A stretch of 64,000 nt of DNA from Prosapia bicincta. Lineage: Eukaryota; Arthropoda; Insecta; Hemiptera; Cercopidae. Location: contig JBAIZL010000005.1 of NCBI GenBank assembly GCA_036971475.1, positions 64,828,655 to 64,892,654 of the forward strand. The letters are read 5' to 3'. Positions 24,480-36,600 of this stretch are shown in pieces. Within the stretch, counting starts at the first letter, position 1; each line of letters opens with the position of its first letter. The notes under the pieces are model-generated. The model ran no database searches. It was not told the origin of the DNA and saw only the letters and a list, made by a program, of their open reading frames with translations. Both the position numbers and the translations under genes were made by a program.

Positions 24480-25150
24480 ATGACTATCCGAACTTTTAAT
24501 TTAGTAAATTTGTTAAACTTACTGAGACAGAACGTTTTCGATCGCTATGCGCCGATCTTCATCAGTGTCTTCTGCATGGAGATGTCGGGACAAGCAGGGA
24601 CGGTTTTAAAGGTAGATTTTCGATAGTATCAAAGAGTATGTGTGATTTGTATTGTGTTTGTTCGTTTAATATGTTTGCACTTTGTGTTTTTGTGTGTCTG
24701 TAAATTTCATGTTGTTTTAGTGTGTTAAGATGTGGTCCTTTTTTGATGATGTGTAGGATTTCTAGGTTATGATAAATGTCTGTGTATTTGTATCCTGTTT
24801 CTTTTATGTGATTGTAAAATGTTGAATTGGTGTTCTGTTTGTGTTCCACGACTATTTGTTTAAAGCTGCGACCTGTTTGTCCAATGTAGAATTTGTTACA
24901 TTTGTCGCAGTTCGGTTTGTATACGCCTGGTGCATGTAATTTAACTTTGTTGTTGGTGTTGTGTTGTATTTTGTATTGTTACTTGTTATTAGTTTTGTAT
25001 GCTATTTTGTATCCTTTTTTTTGAAATTTGCGGGCTATTTTGTTTCTTGTTTTGTTTATGTATGGCAATGTGGTGTATTTGTTTTGCCTGTCTGTAATGT
25101 TAATTTTAATAATAATTTTATCAATAAGATTCACCGAACGTAATGGGCTA
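24480..25150 (-). mobile_element. Penelope-like element, 5'-truncated copy with GIY-YIG end
   Basis: The minus strand encodes the C-terminal part of a Penelope-like protein. NCDKCNKFYIGQTGRSFKQ near 24930-24860 is the zinc-knuckle plus GIY-YIG endonuclease signature, followed by EHKQNTNSTFYNHIKETG. Upstream pieces include RQNKYTTLPYINKTRNKIA. The 3' end carries an intact hammerhead-like motif and ends with the AGTTCGGATAGTCATA block shared by the other copies. Reverse transcriptase is missing. The protein would act in the nucleus as the endonuclease that nicks target DNA, but this copy is broken. Confidence 0.8.
24525..24570 (-). ncRNA. Hammerhead ribozyme candidate (PLE 3' end)
   Basis: Same design as 8591-8636: AGACA/UGUCU stem I, CUGAUGA, extra A, GAUCG/CGAUC stem II with a GCGCAUAG loop, GAA, AACGUU, C. 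All core positions are intact. Confidence 0.7.
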
Positions 25151-26219
25151 CAAAATTCAAGAATATATTTATTTTTATCAACTATTTTTAAATTCTTTGC
25201 CTTCAAAGGGGGAGCATATAAATAGAATAGAAGAATTTTCATGCGTGACCTATTTTGAAAGTCTTAGTACATAATTAATGGATGAGTCAACTAATGGAAA
25301 AAGGTAGAACATTTTGTTTCAGCTTTACAAAAGCTTAATTTTGAAGACTATTTACTAAACATCTGAGTTCAAGGGATACACTTGTGGCACGTGGCAGGTG
25401 TTAACAAAATCCCCTTGACCTTATAGAATGTGTTGGTAAGTATTTGCTACCGGAGGGTGAATAGATTACTCTATCGTAATGACGTCACTCCATCACCAGT
25501 GACGTATTTATTAATGCGTTTAGAAACTCTGTGAAAGTGACAATCTTAGTAGTTAGATGATGAAATGGAAAAACAATATTTCATAGTCTATGATATGTTT
25601 TGCGTGTGTAAAAATATCGTTGAATTTAAATTGGAAGTCGGTGTCCGAGCTAGTATCGAACGAATTGATTTATCGATTATTTTTCATCACTTCATTTAAA
25701 TCGATTTAAACATTAAATCATCAAAGTGCATTGCCTGGCTATACAAATCTCCATTTTTGTATAAAACTTCAACTAAATCTATTTAAAATAGTTAAATCCT
25801 AAAGACAAACATTCGTCTTAACGCAACTCTCTAGTCTGTCTCCAAAGCTTTCCTAGCGGGAAATCCTGGCTAACTCGTGAATACTTCCAAATAAACTGTC
25901 TCCAGTTGCTATTGCGGCTACAAAACCTACCAATATGAATGTTTTATTTACCAAACCTATCCAGACTCGATAGCGCCCTAGAGGATTTAGCGACCCTTGC
26001 ACCTTCACGCGCACTCGCCTGCTTACCTGAAAGTGATGGTTTTCCTTGAGTCGCCTACTAGGAATTGATCTACAAAAAAAAAATTTTTTTTCAACTCTTG
26101 TCACGTAACAATGGCTGGTATGATTATGAGAAACAGGGCTTTTGGTAATTCCAAAGAGAGTCACTTATAAGTGGAAGATCTTTTATTTTAGTAGTTCGAA
26201 TGAAGTGTTTGTTGTTTTT
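25151..26219. other. Unannotated stretch
   Basis: The flank at 25125-25160 (ATTCACCGAACGTAATGG) recurs next to PLE ends at 8285-8310 and 53340, so it may belong to the element or a shared target repeat. The minus-strand ORF at 25853-26164 has no recognisable domain. Confidence 0.4.
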
Positions 26220-27838
26220 CTCGGAGGTAACGTTTGTTCAACTTCATAGGTACTTTTTTAACTGACTAGGATATTTGAATAGGGAGAGTTTATTGCTATA
26301 AAGGTGACTTAAATCTAGAGTGCGTGTCTCGGAGGTAACGTTTGTTCAACTTCATAGGTACTTTTTTAACTGACTAGGATATTTGAATAGGGAGAGTTTA
26401 TTGCTATAAAGATGACTTAAATCTAGAGTGCGTGTCTCGGAGGTAACGTTTGTTCAACTTCATAGATACTTTTTTAACTGACTAGGATATTTGAATAGGG
26501 AGAGTTTATTGCTATAAAGGTGACTTAAATCTAGAGTGCGTGTCTCGGAGGTAACGTTTGTTCAACTTCATAGGTACTTTTTTAACTGACTAGGATATTT
26601 GAATAGGGAGAGTTTATTGCTATAAAGATGACTTAAATCTAGAGTGCGTGTCTCGGAGGTAGCGTTTGTTCAACTTCATAGATACTTTTTTAACTGACTA
26701 GGATATTTGAATAGGGAGAGTTTATTGCTATAAAGATGACTTAAATCTAGAGTGCGTGTCTCGGAGGTAACGTTTGTTCAACTTCATAGATACTTTTTTA
26801 ACTGACTAGGATATTTGAATAGGGAGAGTTTATTGCTATAAAGATGACTTAAATCTAGAGTGCGTGTCTCGGAGGTAGCGTTTGTTCAACTTCATAGATA
26901 CTTTTTTAACTGACTAGGATATTTGAATAGGGAGAGTTTATTGCTATAAAGATGACTTAAATCTAGAGTGCGTGTCTCGGAGGTAGCGTTTGTTCAACTT
27001 CATAGATACTTTTTTAACTGACTAGGATATTTGAATAGGGAGAGTTTATTGCTATAAAGATGACTTAAATCTAGAGTGCGTGTCTCGGAGGTAACGTTTG
27101 TTCAACTTCATAGATACTTTTTTAACTGACTAGGATATTTGAATAGGGAGAGTTTATTGCTATAAAGATGACTTAAATCTAGAGTGCGTGTCTCGGAGGT
27201 AACGTTTGTTCAACTTCATAGATACTTTTTTAACTGACTAGGATATTTGAATAGGGAGAGTTTATTGCTATAAAGATGACTTAAATCTAGAGTGCGTGTC
27301 TCGGAGGTAGCGTTTGTTCAACTTCATAGATACTTTTTTAACTGACTAGGATATTTGAATAGGGAGAGTTTATTGCTATAAAGATGACTTAAATCTAGAG
27401 TGCGTGTCTCGGAGGTAACGTTTGTTCAACTTCATAGATACTTTTTTAACTGACTAGGATATTTGAATAGGGAGAGTTTATTGCTATAAAGATGACTTAA
27501 ATCTAGAGTGCGTGTCTCGGAGGTAACGTTTGTTCAACTTCATAGATACTTTTTTAACTGACTAGGATATTTGAATAGGGAGAGTTTATTGCTATAAAGA
27601 TGACTTAAATCTAGAGTGCGTGTCTCGGAGGTAGCGTTTGTTCAACTTCATAGATACTTTTTTAACTGACTAGGATATTTGAATAGGGAGAGTTTATTGC
27701 TATAAAGATGACTTAAATCTAGAGTGCGTGTCTCGGAGGTAACGTTTGTTCAACTTCATAGGTACTTTTTTAACTGACTAGGATATTTGAATAGGGAGAG
27801 TTATTGCTATAAAGGTGACTTAAATCTAGAGTGCGTGT
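26220..27838. repeat. 108-bp tandem array, 15 copies
   Basis: The unit starts CTCGGAGGTAACGTTTGTTC and ends AAATCTAGAGTGCGTGT. Copies differ mainly at three sites (GGTAACG/GGTAGCG, ATAGGTAC/ATAGATAC, AAAGGTG/AAAGATG). The outermost copies share the G variants at the last two sites, while interior copies 5-14 are uniform A/A. Copies 8-14 show a three-unit GCG, ACG, ACG period. The last copy has a 1-bp deletion. No open frame spans it. Confidence 0.97.
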
Positions 27839-28336
27839 AACAAGGTTACTACTTAACCTAAACAATTTAAAAATGAACTTAAATATAACAAATTTGCATA
27901 AAAGCTGGGTACGAAGGGACCTAATGCTGCAACTTAACCTAGGTCATGAAGGAAGGCGCAGGAAATAAATCATAGGACGTAGATTACAGGTGTTCTGGAG
28001 GTTCCAGGAGTACTTAGGGCCGTGGCCTAAAGATAGAAGGGGGCCCAGTCCAACTACCGAGAGACCGGATGTGTATGTAGACGTAACTTTTGGTCTTACC
28101 AAACAGTTCGGTGTCGCGTCAGATGTGCCCAGCGACATTTGTGACCACATTGGTTCAAGGGGTGGGGGGAAGATACACTGGAAATCCCAACCCTCACCCT
28201 GACACGCTGCTAAGCCGAATGCCCCAGTCACTTGACACTTTCTCCTGGCTGTCTTGGTGTTAATTAGTATTCCTGGTTGTCTTGGTGTTAGTATTCGGAC
28301 TGTTCGTATAGTGTATTCAGTGACGTTTATACTACC

Positions 28337-29739
28337 ATGGAGCTCTCTACGACAACGAAGGGTAAAGAGTGCGCGCTATACGAAGGCTACTGCTATTACT
28401 TCAAGCGGAAAAATGAGGATGGTGTGATTTCTTGGCGATGTTCAAAGGTAAACTCAAAAAAGTGTTTTGGCGCTATCAAGAGCCGAGACGGTGAGGTATT
28501 GAGTGAAACCGATCATCAATGTGGAGCTCCAGATGTTGCAAGGCTGGAGGTGAAGAAAACTGTTCAAAAAGCGAAGAAGAGGGCTCGAGATGAAGATACA
28601 TCTATTTCGAAAATATATAATGAAGAATTAGGCGAACTTCACAACAAAGGATATGAATTTGTCACGGAGATGCCATCCAACGTGCGGCGAAGAGAGATCT
28701 CCATCGCCAACGGTACAAATCTCAAGGAAACCAAACAGAGCCCGAAACACGCGAAGACATCATCCTTGAGAAAGAGATATTGAAAATGAAAGATGGCAGC
28801 AGTTTTCTTCTCGCTGACGACAACGCTGGTGAAAGAATTTTAGTGTTCTGTGGAAACAGAGGAAGCGAGGGACTGAAATTCCAAAAAGAGTTTTTTATGG
28901 ATGGAACGTTCAAGAGCTCAAGCAAGCAGTTTTCGCAGATATATTCAATCCACGCCGATTTTGTAAGTTCGCCAGAAGAAACAAATGTATACCCTGTGGC
29001 GTTTGCACTGTTGCCGAATAAAAAGAAAGAGACATACATTAGGCTGTTTCAAATTATACGTGAAGTTATACCTAGCTGGTCGCCAAGAACTGTCAACGTT
29101 GACTTCGAAATAGCAGCGATATCAGCGTTAAAAGAGGTGTTCCCTTTGGTTGTGGTAAAGGGGTGTTATTTCCACATGAAGAAGTGTCTGTGGAGAAGAG
29201 TACAGGAGGTAGGTCTCACCCGCGACTACAAAGACAATGACCAAGTACGCCTTCACATTTTAGCTGCAAAACCTCGGGGGCCACCAAACCCCCTCCTTCT
29301 CTGACTGACTGACTGCCTTCACATTCAAATGTGTGCAGCTCTTGCATTCCTTAAACCTGAGGATGTTAGTGACGGTTGGTTGGAGATCTACTCTCAGGCT
29401 CCAGAAAATGCAAAACTAACTGAGTTTTTTTATTATTTCATAGAAATATGGCTGGAAAATGACGACTACCCTATTGAACTATGGAACTGCCACAACAGAC
29501 GTCATAGAACAACTAATGCTGTTGAAGGATGGAACAACAGATTAAACAAAACCCTTCGGAAAACAAATCCTAGAATTAAAGAATTGATTAGCCGTTTGAA
29601 ATCTGAAGCGGAAAATGCAGCCCGCGCATACATGATGCTACAGTTGAACCTTGGAGGGAAGAGGAGAAAATATACTTATATAAGACTGGACGAGGGCATT
29701 AACAAAACATTCAAGACTTATGAACAAAATGGTGACTAA
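28337..29739 (+). pseudogene. FLYWCH zinc-finger MULE transposase, inactivated
   Basis: The transposase would bind the element ends and cut and paste it. The start ATG at 28337 has a good context (ACCATGG). Residues ~8-70 form a FLYWCH-type zinc finger (YEGYCYYFKRK, WRCSKVNSKKCFGAIKSR, DHQC). The catalytic MULE domain follows, with FFMDGTFKSS (first Asp), VNVDFEIAAISAL (second Asp region) and GCYFHMKKCLWRRVQ (C/H motif). The C-terminal part has NAVEGWNNRLNKTLRK, typical of MULE proteins. Two breaks exist. A one-base shift near 28683 moves the frame (the downstream frame reads RDLHRQRYKSQG). An insertion at 29249-29325 adds a TGA stop. All else is open to the stop at 29739, so decay is recent. 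Confidence 0.85.
29260..29314 (+). mobile_element. 5'-truncated retroposon insertion in the transposase
   Basis: A 55-bp insert (TTAGCTGCAAAACC near the start, CTGACTGACTGACT at the end) is flanked by an 11-bp direct repeat GCCTTCACATT (29249-29259 and 29315-29325). Its sequence matches the 3' end of the copy at 56998-57044. A long target duplication and a short 3'-only copy are the marks of target-primed reverse transcription. The insert plus duplication is 66 bp, so the frame is kept, but the insert brings a stop codon. Confidence 0.85.
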
Positions 29740-30205
29740 GAACATTTCTTTTAACTATGTCCTACTTACAAAAATTAGACTGAGCTCAAACTGGATAATG
29801 ATAAAAGTAATGACCATATTTGTAAATAGTACGAAATTCATTTAAAAAAATAAAAAAATAGAAAAATTCAAATTAAAAAAAAAAAGAAATTGACATGTTA
29901 AACTATGATATAAAAAAAACACATATAAAAATGACGAAGCTTATAGCTGATTTTAAACACGCCTAAATGATAGAAAACTGACTTGTGTTTCTAAGTAATG
30001 GTGAAACTTGTTTTCTATCACTTAGCCAGTCCAAAGCCTGGGCAAAGTGTGATGGGAATCAGAGAGGCTATAATCATACCTAATGCAGGAAATAATGTGA
30101 GTCTCCCAATCCATGGTATATTTGGGGTAGAATGGTCACAACTGTCGCATATTTCATCATGGTCACAAGTGTCGCTGGGCACATCTGTCGTATATTCAAC
30201 AGTTC

Positions 30206-30820
30206 AGCTGAAAGGGAACGGATGAATTCCGCAAAGGTAGAAGCTTTGAAGGAATTACTAATAGCGATATTGGAGAGGAACGAGAAATTGGGATATGGTT
30301 CTCAGAGATTTCGACTGGGAGGATTCGAGGAGTTTCTTGAGGCCACCAGATCGGAGCAGCATTTGTGACAACAGGACACATTAGCATCATGTAGAGAAGG
30401 TTTTTGTTTTTAGAGAGGGACTGCGCCATGAGAGATAAGGGGAAAACTCGGAACGGATGGCCCTCGCGGCATCTTCTTGAAAACAGATGTTGCCAAGTTT
30501 AACCGCAGATTGCACAACATTAGGTGACCCTGAGATGCATTTTACGAACTAGCGTTAAAACAATCTCATTTTAATGCCATTGGGTTGACACTCAGCGCTA
30601 TGTTTCTATTCTATGTGGTACAACCATATCCTATGATCTCACACATTTCCATATAACAATCAATTGTTCACTCTAACCTTAACCATCAGTGGTGGAGAGC
30701 TCTCAAGTCCAGATCATCAAGCAGGTTCCCGCGCTATTTCATCCCACTTGCGCAGTGAAAATTAACATTTTAAACATTCGTAAGAAATTGAAGAAAACTT
30801 ATTTATTAAGAATATTTTCT
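30206..30820. other. Unannotated stretch right of the MULE
   Basis: An open frame ending at 30368 contains KVEALKELLIAILERNEKLG and RLGGFEEFLEATRSEQH. It looks protein-like, but I recognise no family and it has no proper start outside the transposon. Possibly a fragment of the pre-insertion locus. Confidence 0.35.
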
Positions 30821-30994
30821 GATGATTCGACTTCTGTAGTTATGGGCTATAAAATAAGCCGATTCTGCGAATTGTGTTTGTTTTTATTTCTAGTGTTTTT
30901 TCGCCGTAAAATTTAATATTTCTTGTTTTAAAACTATGTTTCCGACCATGTTTTTCTGTACTTATATTGCTGTAAAAACACTGGATGCAGATGC
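30821..30994. repeat. ~174-bp dispersed direct repeat, copy 1
   Basis: Roughly 90% identical by eye to 33431-33603, from GATTCGACTTCT through GGCTATAAAA and CCGATTCTGCGAATTGTGTT to ACACTGGATGCAGATGC. No coding capacity is shared. The type is unknown. Confidence 0.8.
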
Positions 30995-31103
30995 CTGATT
31001 CTTCCCTATAAAAGGAGCCTAACCTTTTATAGAATCTAACCTTGTATATATGGAACCGTGATTCTCTTGCAATTCCCAAACCTGAAACATGTTTCTTCTT
31101 CGT

Positions 31104-31475
31104 TTTTTTTCTACTTCTAGGGTCTTTTTTCTACTTTGAATGTCTTTTTTTCTACTTCGAATGTCTTTTTCTACTTCGAGTGTCTTTTATCTACTTCGAC
31201 TGTCTTTTTTCTACTTCGAGTGGTTTTTTCCTACTTCGAGTGTCTTTTTCCTACTTCGAGTGTCTTTTTTCTACTTCAAGTGTTTTTTTTTCTACTTCGA
31301 GTGTCTTTTTTCTACTTTGATTGTCTTTTTTCTACTTCGTGTCTTTTTTCTACTTTGATTGTCTTTTTTCTACTTCGGGGGTCTTATTTCTATTTCGAGT
31401 GTCTATTTCCTACTACGAGTGTCTTTTTTTCTACTTCGAATGTATTTTTTCTACTTCGAGTGTCTTTTTCCTACT
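31104..31475. repeat. 20-bp pyrimidine-rich tandem array, ~18 copies
   Basis: The unit is TTTTCTACTTCGAGTGTCTT with T-run length variation. The Phe/Ser-rich ORFs in all three plus frames are produced by the repeat. Confidence 0.95.
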
Positions 31476-31741
31476 AGAACGTTTAAACTGCACTATTCCT
31501 ACTTTAACCAGCCGTAATAATGACTCGGTAACATAACATTCACTCCATAACATTGATGCAGATTTTTAAGTTCCGATGTTTGTCTGCGTGGGTTACGTAT
31601 ATCTTCAATCTTCCTTATACTTTATCTGTAAAAGGTGTTAATTTTCGTTTCGCATAACATGGTAGAAGTATTCAACCTTCCTTTGTTTTATGGTGTTAAT
31701 GAAATCAGTTCTTTTATTCCCCTGACCTAGTTAAAGTCAAT

Positions 31742-32252
31742 TCGTTCTTCTGGCAAACCACTAGAAGAACAATTCGTTCTTCTGGCAAACCACTAGAAGA
31801 ACAATTCGTTCTTCTGGCAAACCACTAGAAGAACAATTCGTTCTTCTGGCAAACCACTAGAAGAACCATTCGTTCTTCTGGCAAACCACTAGAAGAACAA
31901 TTCGTTCTTCTGGCAAACCACTAGAAGAACAATTCGTTCTTCTGGCAAACCACTAGAAGAACAATTCGTTCTTCTGGGAAACCACTAGAAGAACAATTCG
32001 TTCTTTTGGCAAACCACTAGAAGAACAATTCGTTCTTTTGGCAAACCACTAGAAGAACAATTCGTTCTTCTGGCAAACCACTAGAAGAACAATTCGTTCT
32101 TCTGGCAAACCACTAGAAGAACAATTCGTTCTTCTGGCAAACCATTAGAAGAACGATTCGTTCTTCTGGCAAACCACTAGAAGAACAATTCGTTCTTCTG
32201 GCAAACCACTAGAAGAACAATTCGTTCTTCTGGCAAACCACTAGAAGAAGTG
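31742..32252. repeat. 32-bp hairpin-forming tandem array, 16 copies
   Basis: Each unit contains GTTCTTCT and, after an 11-bp GGCAAACCACT centre, the reverse complement AGAAGAAC. Every unit can therefore form an 8-bp hairpin, and neighbouring units can also pair through AGAAGAACAATTCGTTCTTC. Single-base variants are scattered. The array ends ~50 bp before a hammerhead-like motif at 32306. Confidence 0.96.
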
Positions 32253-32305
32253 ATTACTCTTTTTGTAACTTCTTGTTTACTAGATTGTAATTTTGTAACA
32301 AGACT

Positions 32306-32336
32306 CTGTTGATGATGACATGGTCATCGAAATATA
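32306..32336 (+). ncRNA. Degenerate hammerhead-like motif
   Basis: CUGUUGA (core with A6 changed to U), extra U, stem II GAUGAC/GUCAUC with a 3-nt loop, GAA, palindromic AUAU, A. Stem I is not evident. Probably inactive, but it preserves the layout of the other motifs. Confidence 0.35.
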
Positions 32337-33328
<992 letters not shown>

Positions 33329-33339
33329 AAATAAGTCAA

Positions 33340-33666
33340 AATACAAATACAAGAATAATTATTGAATTTACAATTCAAAATTATTGAAAACTTTAAATTC
33401 AATTCAAGACAACTTTAAATATTTACCCATGATTCGACTTCTTTAGTTATGGGCTATAAAACAAGCCGATTCTGCGAATTGTGTTTGTTTTTATTTCTAG
33501 TCTTTTCTCGCCGTAAAATTTAATATTTCTTTTTTTTTAAACTATGTTTCCGACCATGTTGTACTGTACTTTTATTGCTGTGAAAACACTGGATGCAGAT
33601 GCATTCAATTATTGTAAATTGTAAACAATTATTGTAAATTCAATAAATATTCTTGTATTTGTTTTT
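33340..33666. mobile_element. Foldback element enclosing the 174-bp repeat
   Basis: ACAAATACAAGAATAATTAT at 33343 is inverted at about 33636-33664 (one mismatch over 28 bp). The arm word is shared with the 154-bp element at 23.3 kb. The interior carries the second copy of the 30.8-kb repeat (33431-33603). It sits beside (TA)n, as the 23.3-kb element does. Confidence 0.6.
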
Positions 33667-36600
33667 TTACTTACTGTATTTCTTTATAATATCTTTTAAC
33701 TATAAGTTTATTAACTATCAGTTAATATCTTTTAACTGATAATTTCTTTTGAATATTATGTTTATATATATCGTCATCACAATCACTGGGTAAAATCTAC
33801 ACAAACTCTAAAACTAAACTAACGTCTTGCTCGTACGTTTCTGTTCGTTATTAAATCTATTATTTAATTACTGCTTTTACTCACAAGCTAAGCTCAAATT
33901 TTAGTGAGATCTATTATAGTAGAATTAAAATTAGAAAAGCATTTTTCCAACCAAATTTAAAATACATTCAGCCAATTCGTATAAACGCAACAACGTTCGT
34001 CTAATCAAACTGTAGAGTTCTGACAACAGGGTAAACATGTTTCTCATTTCCCGCATGGGCTCAGACTGCTTCTTTTTCTGTGCGTTGTGTAGGTTTTTGT
34101 GGAAATATAAACTACCGTAGTGCAATAACAACGATTATAGGCTAGGACGACGACCTGATATTCCTTCCCCTAACTTAAAGACTTGTTTTCGTATTGTCGT
34201 GCAATTATGGCGGACAATAGACGTTAATTGTTTGGTCCAGTTATTATCAACTGTTAAATAAAAATTAATTCAGAATTCTTGAGTAGATATGAAGAAATTA
34301 TTGGTTGGATTTTTCGGGCACTAGTTGCAGTGACTGCCTTTTGCACAGTATAGGTCAAAGTTTATAACCTGAAACTTAACCTTAAGTAGAAATTGTGTAT
34401 TCGTCGTCTAGAAAACATCAGGCACTGTCGTCATACCGTACCAAGCCTTAGACGATCCTATTAGCACGCTTCCGTGAACGCCCTATTTTACATTTGTTGT
34501 TATTTATACTATACTGTAAAAACTATAATTAAGTAAAAAAATGATGAGTCAACCCTATGAGTAAGCGTAAGTCCATGGGAAGATGTTTTTGGAAATGACC
34601 TGCGAGTCCCCTCCTCTGGTGAATCACCCTCCCCTCCCCTGGTCTTTGGCCTCCGAGTACCAGCTTATAAAATTTTACCTATACTGCAACTACTTTTCCA
34701 CAATGTGATAAAATGGAAACCTGATTTTGAGAGCGGGAGGCACTGGGGCGTCAATTTGTTCAAACGGGAGAGGTTCTCCTTGCCGCCCTAAAGTGTTATT
34801 ATAGTGATTGTTTAATAACAATGACGTTAAAAGTAACACTCGATCAAATGGCATATGTTTCAAATAGGGGGCTCGTCAGAGTTGTGGCTAATTTTATTTT
34901 CTAAAATAGTATTTCCCGCTGTAAACTATTTAAAATTTTCTGGGACCTTGAAAAATTAATGTGAGGAATGTGGGAAAATTTATATATATTTATAAATCAA
35001 ACCACTTAATATATGAATCTATTATGAGGATATGTGTATGTTACAGGTTCTTCTTATATTGGAAGTGAGCGTGACAATTTTTAATAAATTACTCCAACCA
35101 ATTTCTTATATAATTCATAACAGCTCCTACTAAGGATCGGCACATATTTAAAGTTCGGGGAGACCTGATGATGATTGCACTACTAAAACCTGTCATCCAA
35201 TCACGTGAAGACAACACCAGAAGAGCTAAACTGTGTGCAGGAAAGTCAATTGTTTTTGTATCATAGGTTTCCCAGTATACATGAACCAGTCTTTATACAT
35301 GAAGAAGTCAAAGTAAGAGACATCATTCAAAGATATTCTATGTTATCGATAATGCTCCTTGATGTATCTGTGCAGTCAACCCTCGCAATACATGCCTAGA
35401 AGTCGGTACTGTCGAGCTCTTGGACAACGACTGAATGTTTAAATCACGAGAGAAAGCTTTCGTATTAGTTTTGCGAAGAACTGTGAAGTGTATAAGCACA
35501 AAATACCCATAATCATAGCTGCATGACTGTCACATGTTGGTCCTTCGTATAGTTTAATTTAAAACAGAGTATGACTCTACGAAAGTGAAATCTCCCAGAG
35601 GGGAGGGGCTGCCACCGTCTCGGTGAATGGGAAATCCACATCTTACCGGGTCAGTAAGCCTTGTTGGCAACTCTACGGTAATAGCCGCTGGCAGTGGTGG
35701 GTTGTCCTGTCACAGCGTTCAAACTGACAACACCGCGTCCCTACCCAGGCACAGACCCGGTCCTATTCTGCTTTAAATCAAACTATAGGCACAGATAATA
35801 AAAACATATCGTGCCAGCTCTTTGTTAATTGTTTCTACGTTGGCTCAACAAATAGATAGTAACTATTTTCAAAACTAGTGTAAAGTAAAGATAAAGTTAT
35901 TTTATCAGAAGAGTTCATTGAAATTTGTGTAGGCCAGGATATTCACGGTCCAGGTTACATTATCCAACGTGTTTCGTCCATTTTTGCGTACATTTGTCAG
36001 CTATTTATATCATCTGTCAATTTACGCTTAGTTATTATTGGCACAGAGAATAGAAACATAAAAATGTCTGACTTTTTGTGTCTGTATTTTGGATTTTAGG
36101 TGGTTTATGTATAATTAGTTGAATTATACTTTTCATAAAATCCTGTTGACGATTTTTTTGTTGTATTGTTTGTGATAAAATGCATATCCTTTTTTGTGAA
36201 CTTCAGTAAAGAGAGCGTGTGTGATTTGCTGATTGATAGGTAATGTGTTAGCGCGGTGAGTGTGGGGGAAGACGAAATCACGAGCTATCCATTCGACTTG
36301 GCAACTGATTTAGATGATTCCTCGACAGTGCGCTCCTAGAATCTAGTGATTGAACTAACTCTTGTGGCTGGAACTCTGTTTTATATATCTGTTCTCTGTA
36401 GTATCAGTTTTAGATAAAACTAAATAGTTAATTACTTGGAACAAGATAAAAACGGGATATCCCAGAATCCATTGACTGGAAATGTGTCTTTATTTTTATT
36501 AAATATACTTCAAACTACTTAACACCACATCACGATTTCAAGTCAGTTAGGGCTCGAATTATATGTATTTTTATTAATTTTTGTGAGTGATTTAAAGCAG

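Larger units (their letters stand above)
28110..30196 (+). mobile_element. MULE (Mutator-like) DNA transposon, near full length
   Basis: Terminal inverted repeats: the left (28110 on) reads GGTGTCGCGTCAGATGTGCC then CAGCGACATTTGTGACC, and the right, inverted from 30190, has GACAGATGTGCCCAGCGACA then CTTGTGACC. Flanks AAACAGTTC (28101-28109) and CAACAGTTC (30197-30205) match at 8 of 9 positions, the duplication length of MULEs. The interior encodes a FLYWCH-plus-MULE transposase, broken by a frameshift and an insertion. The right end carries a second GCGACAGTTGTGACC copy, so its terminal repeat is already partly tandem. Confidence 0.85.

Noticed and set aside
31042..31536. Phe-rich membrane protein ORFs
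   Set aside because: Three overlapping frames over a 20-bp pyrimidine repeat; hydrophobicity reflects poly-T composition.
31742..32252. CRISPR-like array of palindromic repeats
   Set aside because: Units are contiguous with no unique spacers, the DNA is clearly eukaryotic, and no cas-like gene is present.
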